Part shown: positions 1 through 6,020 of the stretch, one piece after another
Position numbering within the stretch: position 1 is the stretch's first letter
Layout of the letters: every line of letters starts with the position of its first letter
Origin: Saprospiraceae bacterium
GTDB taxonomy: Bacteria; Bacteroidota; Bacteroidia; Chitinophagales; Saprospiraceae
Assembly: GCA_013001805.1 (NCBI GenBank)
Contig: JABDLW010000398.1
Location: 1-6,463 of the forward strand
Length of the DNA stretch: 6,463 nt
Direction: 5' to 3'
Made by a program: the position numbers and the translations under genes
Notes under the pieces: model-generated
Told to the model about the DNA's origin: nothing
The model's input: the letters and a program-made list of their open reading frames with translations, nothing else
Databases searched by the model: none

Positions 1-766
1 TGACAGTACAGTTAACCTGGTACTTGAGATGGTAGAAGCAATTCACACCAACTTGGATTATTTCATTTGTACTGGAGATTCTGTTGTTGTGAATGACATC
101 GCATATTATGAAGCAGGTACTTATTCAGATACTATGGTATCAGCAGGCGGGTGTGACAGTGTGATATTTATCAACATTAGTCAGGCGACTCAGAAATTTG
201 TCATATTGGAAGATACGATTTGCGAGGGTTCCGGTTTTAATTTCGGAGGCAATGTTTATACTGAATCTACCTCTTTTGTTGATACAATTCCCAGCTTGTC
301 AGGATGTGATAGTATAGTCCAGGTGAATTTAGTTGTCCTGCCAAAGTATGAATCTGAAGTCTTCGTGTCTATTTGTACCGGCACCAGTTATACACATGAT
401 GGAGTTGTATACGATATGGAGGGCGTATATGAACTTTCTTATCAATCCAATCAAGGCTGTGACAGCATCATCCATCTTCATATAGATGTCGTGGATCAAA
501 TCAATACTGAGTTAGTAGTGCAGAATTGCACTGGTGGAACCTTTGACTTCAATGGCACCACCATCACCGAGGCAGGAACTTACATAGATACATTTACATC
601 AATTAACGGATGCGATAGTATCGTATCGCTTCAATTTGAGCTTCATGATATTATTCAAACCTTTCAAAATTACACTATATGTTCTGGGGATAGCATCCTA
701 ATAAATGGTCAGGTTTATTCAGAAGCGACGATATTCTCGGACACTAGTATCAGCATAATGGGATGC
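1..766 (+). repeat. Tandem 51-residue (153-bp) Cys-repeat array inside the surface protein
   Basis: The Cys codons of the GCDS motif lie at 152, 305, 458, 611 and 764. A sixth, cut by the left edge, would start at -1. Every step is exactly 153 bp. The first Cys of each unit (ICTG, ICEG, ICTG, NCTG, ICSG) is at 68, 221, 374, 527 and 680, always 84 bp (28 residues) before the second. Between them lies a G-x-x-Y/I-x-E/D-x-x-x-(Y/F)-x-D-T type core. The nucleotide sequences of the units have diverged strongly, so the array is old and the protein spacing is held by selection. A disulfide within each unit is a reasonable inference for an exported protein. Similar CDS-type repeats are common in long Bacteroidota T9SS cargo proteins. 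Confidence 0.9.
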
Positions 767-1570
767 GACAGTGTTGCACATCATGAAGTGGTTCTAGTTT
801 CTGACATAGCTTTAACGGGAGGATCTGCTGTCATCTGTCCCGGTGAAGAAGTCCAATTGTCAGTTACTGTGGAAGGCGATTTACTTGGTCTAATAAATTG
901 GACCCCAAAAGAGGATCTTTCATGCAGTGATTGCCTGGATCCAATTGCTAGTCCACCTAACACAACGACATATGAGATCACAACTATGGGATGTTTGGGG
1001 AGTGAGATCCGTGCTGAATACCAGGTTGAAGTAGTTCCCCTTCCGGAACTTTCCATTATACAGAATCCCGGACCAAATGGCGGTCAGGAGGTTGTCCTAT
1101 CAGCAACGACTATAGATCCACAACATAATATTAATTGGTATGATGAATCTGGCGAGCTTATTTGCGCTAACTGTACCAGCATCGTGCAGACGGTATTGGG
1201 GGATCAAACATTTGTTGCTAGTGCTGCTAACAGCTTAGGATGTGAGGTGACGGAGGAAATATCGGTGTCTATCAATACGGAGAATCAATGCGATGTAGGT
1301 TCAATTATCGCATCAAATGCCATGACTCCTAATGGTGATGGTAGTAATGATCAATTTCAAATTATTAATTCCAGTGATGCAGAGATTACATTGGTGCAGG
1401 TACTTAACCGATGGGGCGAAACAGTCTTTGAGTCGCATGGTATAGAAGATTTATGGGATGGAACAGTGCGTGGCAATCCGGTCAATCCTGGCGTCTATGT
1501 GTATATGATCTTTGGCATCTGTACCGAAGGTGATTTCCAGCTGGTGGGTAATGTCACAGTAATTAGATAG
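1..1570 (+). CDS. Secreted/surface repeat protein with type B (CHU_C) T9SS sorting domain, 5'-truncated
   Basis: This is the 3' part of a large exported protein. The frame is open from the first complete codon (base 2) and reads DSTVNLVLEM. The Met codon at 29 is internal, because the partial Cys-Asp-Ser at the left edge is exactly one repeat unit (51 codons) before the next one. The order is as follows. Five full 51-residue Cys repeats (ICTG...GCDS type) end near base 790. An Ig/PKD-like domain follows at about 800-1045, with W-TP, SCSDCLDP, TTTYEI and a late GC. A second divergent Ig-like domain covers about 1046-1285. The C-terminal CHU_C/TIGR04131 domain is at 1289-1570, with TPNGDGSND, LNRWGETVFES, LWDGT, VNPGVYVYMI and a final GNVTVIR. 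Family knowledge says this domain directs export by the type IX secretion system and surface attachment or release. An adhesin-like role is inferred; no catalytic domain is visible. The PorP/SprF gene downstream is a plausible partner. Confidence 0.93.
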   Translation, partial: DSTVNLVLEMVEAIHTNLDYFICTGDSVVVNDIAYYEAGTYSDTMVSAGGCDSVIFINISQATQKFVILEDTICEGSGFNFGGNVYTESTSFVDTIPSLSGCDSIVQVNLVVLPKYESEVFVSICTGTSYTHDGVVYDMEGVYELSYQSNQGCDSIIHLHIDVVDQINTELVVQNCTGGTFDFNGTTITEAGTYIDTFTSINGCDSIVSLQFELHDIIQTFQNYTICSGDSILINGQVYSEATIFSDTSISIMGCDSVAHHEVVLVSDIALTGGSAVICPGEEVQLSVTVEGDLLGLINWTPKEDLSCSDCLDPIASPPNTTTYEITTMGCLGSEIRAEYQVEVVPLPELSIIQNPGPNGGQEVVLSATTIDPQHNINWYDESGELICANCTSIVQTVLGDQTFVASAANSLGCEVTEEISVSINTENQCDVGSIIASNAMTPNGDGSNDQFQIINSSDAEITLVQVLNRWGETVFESHGIEDLWDGTVRGNPVNPGVYVYMIFGICTEGDFQLVGNVTVIR

Positions 1571-2154
1571 ATAAGAATAGGACCATATTGAATATCTTAC
1601 CTTAAGCATTTTTATGCAGTGGTTTTTTGGCTTTGGAAGCGGGACAGCCACAGTGTTTATCTCCCCTTTTCATGGGATTGTCTGGATAGTCCATCTTTCA
1701 TTTTAGTAATCGGTAAAGAATTTTGTAAGAACTTACGGTTACTACTGAATAGCTCATCCTTGGCACGAATATTGAAACAATTTCCTTGAGGAGATCGCCC
1801 CCTTAAAGAGTTTCCTAGGTCTATTTGATCTACGCACCTCGAGAATTAATTCCGATCTCTCTCACCATAGACCCATCACATATCTTAGATTGATATGACC
1901 TTCCGGTTCAAAAACTGTTTACTCGATTCAATTGAGTGAACTTCAATTGATGGGATTTTGATTTCTTTGAAAGTATCGACTCCGAATTTTTGCGTGGTAT
2001 AACAAACATTACAACGGTCCCTCTACCCTGTACTTAATGTTTTGCCACCACTACAGAAATTCATTCCTAGGTAATTCTCTGATCATTTAAGAAGCTTTGA
2101 AATGAACTGAAGAAAAAATAGGACTATTTGAAGACACTTTTATAAAGACTGACC
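1571..2154. other. 584-bp gap with no convincing gene
   Basis: No reading frame here looks like a real protein. Visible structure is limited to four items. A small GCAT-TTTT-ATGC hairpin at 1606-1617 is followed by a T run at 1623-1628 and could be a weak terminator for the gene upstream. Two copies of the 9-mer TTCAATTGA, each containing an 8-bp palindrome, lie at 1927-1935 and 1942-1950. A 7-bp inverted repeat joins 1818-1824 with 1867-1873. A near-direct repeat links 1576-1592 with 2117-2132. The promoter of the PorP/SprF gene should lie in the last 100 bases. TTTG at 2096-2099 and TATTTG at 2125-2130 loosely resemble Bacteroidota promoter elements, but neither spacing nor consensus is good. 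Confidence 0.5.
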
Positions 2155-3297
2155 ATGAAGATAATTAACCAAAAATGGCGCGACTATCTCGCCTTAAAAA
2201 TTCCCCCTGTGGAGGTGCCTAGCGTTAGGCCCTTTGAACCGGAAGGTGCTATTGCAATAAGGGTCAATACGCTAATTGTAATAGCCTTTCTTTTTCTTGT
2301 TCCTAATCTCTCTGGGCAAGACATACATTTATCTCACATTCATGCTTCGCCAACTTACATCAATCCGGCCATGACTGGATTGTTTAACGGTGATCTACGG
2401 TTTATTGCCAACTACAGAAGCCAATGGAATACTTTTACTAACGGGTTCAACACCTTCCTTGGCTCTGCCGACATGAAACTAAATCAGGGATTTGGTTTAC
2501 AGGATGATGTTGCAGCCGGATTCCAAGTTACTTCAGATAAGGCTGGTGATCTGAATTTCAGTACCAGCTCAGCAAACTTTACATTGTCTTATCTGAAAGC
2601 TCTGAATGGGATTGGTGATCACTTTGTGACATTTGGCATCTCTAATGGCATAGTACAAAACCGACTAGATTTGTCCAATTTGCGGGTTTTTGATGACGAT
2701 CCTTATCTGACCAGTACTGAATTTTCCCCACAACGCACATATTATGATCTTTCCGCCGGAGCAGCATGGTTTGCACCACTCCGGAGACAAGATTTTCTTT
2801 ACCTGGGTGGTTCAATTTTCCATCTAAATCAGGCACTTGTTTCTTTCAAAAGGGGAGATCAAGCACCAGACCCGGGTTCAAATCTGATTCCGAGGTACAT
2901 CCTCCATGGTGGTGCTAGCATACGAGTCAGCCAGAATGCAACACTCAAGCCAAGTTTCATATTCTTTGATCAACACCCCCATCGTGAGTTTAATTTTGGG
3001 TCTTTTGTGAAAATAACCAGGGAGACAAGATCATATCTTCGTCCGGAATATGCCTTTTATGCTGGTTTCTGGTTTCGTTGGTCAATAAAAGATGGTGAGT
3101 TCAACCGGGATGCGTTGATTGCATCACTGAGATATGATTTGCGTAATACGGTATTTTCATTCTCATTCGACTTGAATATTTCGCCTTTGGCAAAGGCAAG
3201 TAAAGGCTTTGGTGGCCCGGAATTGTCGATCATGCATTTCATCGACTTCATTCGTCCAACAAGAAAACGTACCAAAGTAAAATGTCCAGAGGTCTAG
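2155..3297 (+). CDS. PorP/SprF family type IX secretion system outer-membrane protein
   Basis: The 380-residue product matches the PorP/SprF family (TIGR03519 type). A hydrophobic signal core at residues 38-50 is followed by a likely cut before Gln55. The family hallmark start follows, QDIHLSHIHASPTYINPAMTGLFNGDLRFIANYRSQW (split here as QDIHLSHIHASP and TYINPAMTGLF). Alternating beta-strand segments run to a typical end: GGPELSIMHF at 354-363, a basic stretch, and a KCPEV tail resembling the CP-x-F end of relatives. The mature protein is predicted to be a beta-barrel in the outer membrane. Family members help secrete or anchor T9SS cargo, and SprF serves the type B protein SprB. The repeat protein just upstream carries a type B domain, so it is the likely client. 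The ATG start leaves an unusually long 36-residue N-region before the signal core; no other ATG exists, and a later non-ATG start is possible. Confidence 0.9.
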   Translation: MKIINQKWRDYLALKIPPVEVPSVRPFEPEGAIAIRVNTLIVIAFLFLVPNLSGQDIHLSHIHASPTYINPAMTGLFNGDLRFIANYRSQWNTFTNGFNTFLGSADMKLNQGFGLQDDVAAGFQVTSDKAGDLNFSTSSANFTLSYLKALNGIGDHFVTFGISNGIVQNRLDLSNLRVFDDDPYLTSTEFSPQRTYYDLSAGAAWFAPLRRQDFLYLGGSIFHLNQALVSFKRGDQAPDPGSNLIPRYILHGGASIRVSQNATLKPSFIFFDQHPHREFNFGSFVKITRETRSYLRPEYAFYAGFWFRWSIKDGEFNRDALIASLRYDLRNTVFSFSFDLNISPLAKASKGFGGPELSIMHFIDFIRPTRKRTKVKCPEV

Positions 3298-3530
3298 TCC
3301 TCGCTACTAAATTTATTGGGACCTGTCAACTTGCAACGGGTAATAAACCCGGCCGGTTGATCCCGTAAGCATTAAACACTCAAAAACTATTATGACCTAC
3401 TTACTAATAATTTGGCTTATGAAAAGAAACCCCGACTTTTCTGATAGGGTGAATCGCATCATTAGAAAAGTGACGTTGTCGTTTACTACGACACCTAAAC
3501 CGGATAATATTTGAGACTTTTGATTTACTT
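3298..3530. other. Non-coding stretch with several small hairpins (3' UTR or possible small RNA)
   Basis: No convincing gene is present. Potential RNA hairpins are a two-part stem at 3326-3360 (TCAAC/GTTGA outside, CGGGT/ACCCG inside with loop AATAA), a 6-bp stem at 3421-3426/3436-3441, and a 6-bp stem TGTCGT-TTACT-ACGACA at 3477-3493. They precede the terminator at 3531-3567. This could simply be a structured 3' UTR of the PorP/SprF transcript. A separate small RNA using the same terminator is possible, but no good promoter was seen for one. Confidence 0.35.
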
Positions 3531-3567
3531 AGACACCGCTTGCTTCCATAGCAAGTGGTGTTTCTCT
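3531..3567 (+). terminator. Rho-independent terminator downstream of the PorP/SprF gene
   Basis: The arm at 3531-3543 (AGACACCGCTTGC) pairs with 3551-3563 (GCAAGTGGTGTTT) over 13 bp, allowing two G-U pairs, around the 7-nt loop TTCCATA. The strand then continues as a T-rich TTTCTCTT at 3561-3568. The orientation fits termination of + strand transcripts from the PorP/SprF gene, whose stop is 233 nt upstream. It separates that unit from the histidine operon. Confidence 0.75.
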
Positions 3568-3669
3568 TGACACTTCATAAATATCAGACGGTATCAGTTC
3601 CCATTCGCAGTCCAATCTGAATCGTCATATCACTAAAGTGCAAACTTTCCCTCGCAATTTGTTGGTGTA

Positions 3670-3702
3670 TTGCTTTACCTATTGTCAGATTTTATAACTT
3701 CG
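3670..3702 (+). promoter_or_regulatory. Candidate Bacteroidota-type promoter for the his leader
   Basis: TTG at 3670-3672 lies 22 nt before TAACTTCG at 3695-3702. The latter matches the Bacteroidota -7 consensus TAnnTTTG at all fixed positions except one (C for T). Transcription would begin around 3706-3710, roughly 10-14 nt before the leader peptide ATG at 3720. The match is weak; location relative to the leader is the main support. Confidence 0.35.
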
Positions 3703-3719
3703 CAGTAGAAAAACTTAAG

Positions 3720-3770
3720 ATGATGGGAAATTTGGCAGTACACGTACATCATACCGGCTTTCGCTGGTGA
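3720..3770 (+). CDS. hisL: Histidine operon leader peptide (16 aa, His-Val-His-His)
   Basis: A short frame reads MMGNLAVHVHHTGFRW followed by TGA. The His codons are CAC at 3741, CAT at 3747 and CAT at 3750: three His in four codons of a 16-codon frame, 95 nt upstream of hisG. Its proposed role is to sense charged tRNA-His. When it is scarce the ribosome stalls at these codons and the downstream RNA folds into an antiterminator. The stop codon lies inside the RNA strand that switches partners (3766-3778), as expected of an attenuator leader. It has fewer His than the enterobacterial HisL (seven in a row in E. coli) and shows no sequence similarity beyond the His cluster, so the symbol is used by function and position. 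Initiation could be at 3720 or at the second ATG at 3723. No Shine-Dalgarno sequence is visible. Confidence 0.75.
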   Translation: MMGNLAVHVHHTGFRW

Positions 3771-3850
3771 TGGGTCGTTTGTATCGCTTTCAAGGAATAA
3801 AAATATAAATACGGCTTATCGCTAATCGGTGATAAGCCGTATCTCTTTTA
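3741..3850 (+). promoter_or_regulatory. Ribosome-mediated transcription attenuator of the his operon
   Basis: Three mutually exclusive pairings can be drawn. The pause hairpin (1:2) pairs CATCA 3747-3751 and CCGGC 3754-3758 with GCTGG 3763-3767 and TGATG 3768-3772 around the loop TTTC. It begins at the paired His codons and contains the leader stop. The antiterminator (2:3) pairs 3766-3778 (GGTGATGGGTCGT) with 3811-3823 (ACGGCTTATCGCT) over 13 consecutive pairs including G-U. The terminator (3:4) pairs 3809-3823 with 3828-3842. A ribosome stalled at the His codons masks strand 1 but leaves strand 2 free, giving 2:3 and read-through into hisG. A ribosome reaching the stop covers strand 2, giving 3:4 and termination. 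The base pairs are read directly from the sequence; the mechanism is inferred from classical his/trp attenuation. Confidence 0.8.
3809..3850 (+). terminator. Attenuator terminator hairpin before hisG
   Basis: Twelve perfect pairs (ATACGGCTTATC with GATAAGCCGTAT) are extended by three more, two of them G-U, to a 15-bp stem at 3809-3823/3828-3842 with the tetraloop AATC. It is followed by the modest T-rich run CTCTTTT at 3843-3849, which fits a regulated rather than a very strong terminator. It ends 23 nt before the hisG ATG. The A/T-rich flank upstream (3798-3808) would supply a T tract on the opposite strand, but no gene on that strand needs it. Confidence 0.85.
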
Positions 3851-3865
3851 AACTAAAGTCATAAA

Positions 3866-4717
3866 ATGTTAAAAATTGCTATACAGAAATCCGGACGCTT
3901 GCACGATGGTTCGATAGATCTTTTGAAAAATTGTGGTCTGAAAATATCAAATGGTCGCAATCAGCTTATGACTCCTGTACAAAATTTTGATGCCCAGCTG
4001 TTGTATCTGAGAGATGACGATATTCCGCAGTATGTACAAGATGGTGTGGCAGATATTGGTATAATAGGTGAGAACGTGCTACTGGAAAAGCAAAGCCGGG
4101 TTGATCTTGTAAAGAAGCTCGGCTTTTCAAAGTGCCGTGTTTCACTAGCTATACCTAAAAATGACAGCTATACAGATGTACGTTTTCTGCACGGGAAGAA
4201 GATTGCTACCTCCTATCCCAATATCTTGGGAGCATTCCTGAAAAAACACCGGGTAAAATCAGAGATCCACAACATTTCGGGTTCTGTTGAGATTGCCCCG
4301 GGAATTGGATTAGCTGACGCCATCATGGATATTGTGAGTACCGGAAGTACCTTATTGAGTAACGGGTTAAAGGAAGTCGAGACAGTGTTGGAATCAGAAG
4401 CAATTCTCGTTGCCAGCCAGGACCTTGAAAAAGAAAGAAAAAATTTATTGGATCAACTACTTTTTCGAATAGAGTCCGTACTCAAAGCTCGAGATTACAA
4501 GTATATATTATTGAATGCTCCCAATGATAATATTCAGGAAATAGTACAAATTTTACCGGGGATGAAAAGTCCGACTGTACTACCACTGGCAGAAAGCGGA
4601 TGGAGCTCAATCCACTCGGTTGTGTCGGAGTCGCATTTTTGGGAAATTATAGATCAACTGAAGGATTTAGGAGCCGAAGGTTTACTGATCGTGCCGATTG
4701 AAAAGATGGTTTTGTAA
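3866..4717 (+). CDS. hisG: ATP phosphoribosyltransferase, long form (HisG_L)
   Basis: It catalyses the first step of histidine synthesis in the cytoplasm: ATP plus PRPP gives phosphoribosyl-ATP and pyrophosphate. At 283 residues it is the long, self-regulated form, in contrast to the ~210-residue short form that needs HisZ. The N-terminus MLKIAIQKSGRL is the typical HisG opening. Catalytic-domain motifs include RDDDIPQYVQDGVADIGIIG at 49-68 and the PRPP-binding DAIMDIVSTGSTL at 151-163 (E. coli has DAICDLVSTGATL). Residues from about 206 to the end form the ACT-like HisG_C domain, which binds histidine for feedback inhibition; it includes YKYILLNAPNDNI and LLIVPIEKMVL. The ATG follows the attenuator hairpin by 23 nt and has no evident Shine-Dalgarno. 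It is the first structural gene of the operon, with hisD 16 nt downstream, so it should be controlled both by attenuation and by allosteric inhibition. Confidence 0.97.
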   Translation: MLKIAIQKSGRLHDGSIDLLKNCGLKISNGRNQLMTPVQNFDAQLLYLRDDDIPQYVQDGVADIGIIGENVLLEKQSRVDLVKKLGFSKCRVSLAIPKNDSYTDVRFLHGKKIATSYPNILGAFLKKHRVKSEIHNISGSVEIAPGIGLADAIMDIVSTGSTLLSNGLKEVETVLESEAILVASQDLEKERKNLLDQLLFRIESVLKARDYKYILLNAPNDNIQEIVQILPGMKSPTVLPLAESGWSSIHSVVSESHFWEIIDQLKDLGAEGLLIVPIEKMVL

Positions 4718-4733
4718 AAAACTAAAATCGATC

Positions 4734-6020
4734 ATGCTAAAAATATATGAAAATCCGGAAAGGAATGATTGGAATCGGATTAGTGAGAGACCTTCTCCGG
4801 GAAGCTTCAATCTGAAGGAACATGTGCAGTCAATTATTGATCGCGTTGCCAGGGAGGGGGATTCAGCTCTATTGGAGCTCACTGAGCAATATGATCAGGT
4901 GAGATTAAATGATCTGAAAGTCACTGAAAAAGAGATCGCCCTGGCAAATGATCAAGTTGAGTTTGAGCTAAAAGATGCCATTCAAACAGCGAAACGCAAT
5001 ATTGGGAATTTTCACGCCAGTCAGAAGTCAGTAGAAACTGTGGTGGAGACGATGCCTGGTGTCTTATGTTGGCGAGAATCACGACCAATCGAAAAAGTCG
5101 GACTCTATATTCCGGGTGGTTCAGCACCACTGTTTTCCACCGTTCTCATGCTAGCGGTCCCGGCTCAGATGGCAGGGTGCAAAGAGATCATTCTTTGCAC
5201 ACCGCCTCAGGCAGATGGTCGTGTCCATCCGGCGATCTGCTTTGCAGCTTCGCTAACGGGTGTCACGAGTATTTACAAGATTGGTGGGGCCCAGGCCGTT
5301 GCCGCAATGGCACTAGGAACTGAAACCATACCCCAAGTCGATAAAATATTTGGCCCGGGCAATCACTATGTCACGGAAGCCAAGATCGCGGCACAACGAC
5401 TTGGTGTGGCCATTGACCTGCCAGCGGGTCCATCAGAGGTCCTGATAATTGCAGACCAATCAGCTAATCCACAGTTTATCGCAGCCGATCTCATTTCACA
5501 GGCCGAGCACGGACCAGATAGTCAATCCGTCCTGGTCACCAACTATGAGCCTTTGATAAAGGAGACACTAACTGCAATTGAGCAGCAACTTTCCACCTTA
5601 CCAAGACGAGAGATCGCCACTGCAGCTCTGAAGAATAGTTACATTGTATTTTTTCACGAAATGTCTGATTGCCTGGATTTCTCCAATAAATATGCACCTG
5701 AACACTTGATTTTGAGCACGGAACAACCAAAATCACAGCTTCATCAAATACTCAATGCAGGTTCGGTTTTTCTCGGCCACTACAGCCCCGAGGCTGCTGG
5801 CGATTATGCATCAGGAACGAATCACACTTTACCAACTGCAGGTTGGGCTCGATCATATAGTGGAGTGTCTCTTGACTCCTTCATTAAGAAAATCACTTTT
5901 CAAGAGCTTTCTCCCGAGGGTATTAAACTGCTAGGACCTAAAGTTGAAGTAATGGCGCAAGCAGAATCGTTGGTGGGACATAAACGGGCTATCTCTCTAA
6001 GATTGAAATCAATAAAATGA
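4734..6020 (+). CDS. hisD: Histidinol dehydrogenase
   Basis: This Zn- and NAD-dependent cytosolic enzyme oxidises L-histidinol through histidinal to L-histidine, the last two steps of the pathway. The ATG at 4734 gives 428 residues (E. coli HisD has 434) and an N-terminus, MLKIYENPERNDW, like that of relatives. The frame is open further up to a TTG at 4698, but that start would overlap hisG and add an atypical basic stretch. All key residues are present at a constant offset of -3 from E. coli: metal ligands Gln256 and His259 (SQAEHGPDS), Asp357 (AAGDYASGTNH) and His416 (LVGHKRA), and catalytic Glu323 and His324 (YAPEHLIL). Other signatures are GLYIPGGSAPL at 123-133, KIGGAQAVAAMALGT at 182-196, KIFGPGNHYV at 204-213 and LPAGPSEVL at 229-237. 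It is expected to be active. The stop overlaps the hisC start. Confidence 0.97.
   Translation: MLKIYENPERNDWNRISERPSPGSFNLKEHVQSIIDRVAREGDSALLELTEQYDQVRLNDLKVTEKEIALANDQVEFELKDAIQTAKRNIGNFHASQKSVETVVETMPGVLCWRESRPIEKVGLYIPGGSAPLFSTVLMLAVPAQMAGCKEIILCTPPQADGRVHPAICFAASLTGVTSIYKIGGAQAVAAMALGTETIPQVDKIFGPGNHYVTEAKIAAQRLGVAIDLPAGPSEVLIIADQSANPQFIAADLISQAEHGPDSQSVLVTNYEPLIKETLTAIEQQLSTLPRREIATAALKNSYIVFFHEMSDCLDFSNKYAPEHLILSTEQPKSQLHQILNAGSVFLGHYSPEAAGDYASGTNHTLPTAGWARSYSGVSLDSFIKKITFQELSPEGIKLLGPKVEVMAQAESLVGHKRAISLRLKSIK

Noticed and set aside
29..31. ATG as the true start of the first gene
   Set aside because: The frame is open to the left edge and carries DSTVNLVLE, part of another repeat unit exactly 51 codons before the next, and no signal peptide follows the ATG.
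781..1056. Minus-strand open frame opposite the first gene
   Set aside because: It lies wholly within the Ig-like domains of the + strand gene and has no domain-like features. It is a shadow frame.
1606..1628. GCAT-TTTT-ATGC hairpin with T run as terminator of the first gene
   Set aside because: The stem is only 4 bp and A/T-rich, and the T run starts 6 nt after it. It is too weak to call as a separate feature.
1614..1706. Small hydrophobic frame MQWFFGFGSGTATVF... (30 codons)
   Set aside because: It starts inside a small hairpin, has no initiation signal and no similarity I can recognise, and an alternative frame over the same bases is longer. It is probably chance.
1843..1852. Perfect 10-bp palindrome GAATTAATTC
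   Set aside because: A 10-bp palindrome is expected by chance every thousand bases or so, and nothing nearby supports a binding site.
3419..3514. Small frame MKRNPDFSDRVNRIIRKV... (31 codons)
   Set aside because: There is no promoter or Shine-Dalgarno, no recognisable family, and it overlaps predicted hairpins. It is within chance expectation for this length.
3298..3865. CRISPR, tRNA, rRNA or riboswitch in the gap before hisG
   Set aside because: No spaced repeats, no cloverleaf and no conserved riboswitch core were seen. The structured part is explained by the terminator and the his attenuator.
4698..4733. Upstream TTG start for hisD adding 12 residues
   Set aside because: It would overlap hisG by 20 nt and add a basic, non-conserved stretch. 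The ATG at 4734 gives the usual HisD N-terminus and length.
5066..5323. Second + strand open frame inside hisD
   Set aside because: It overlaps conserved HisD sequence in another frame and has no protein-like features of its own.
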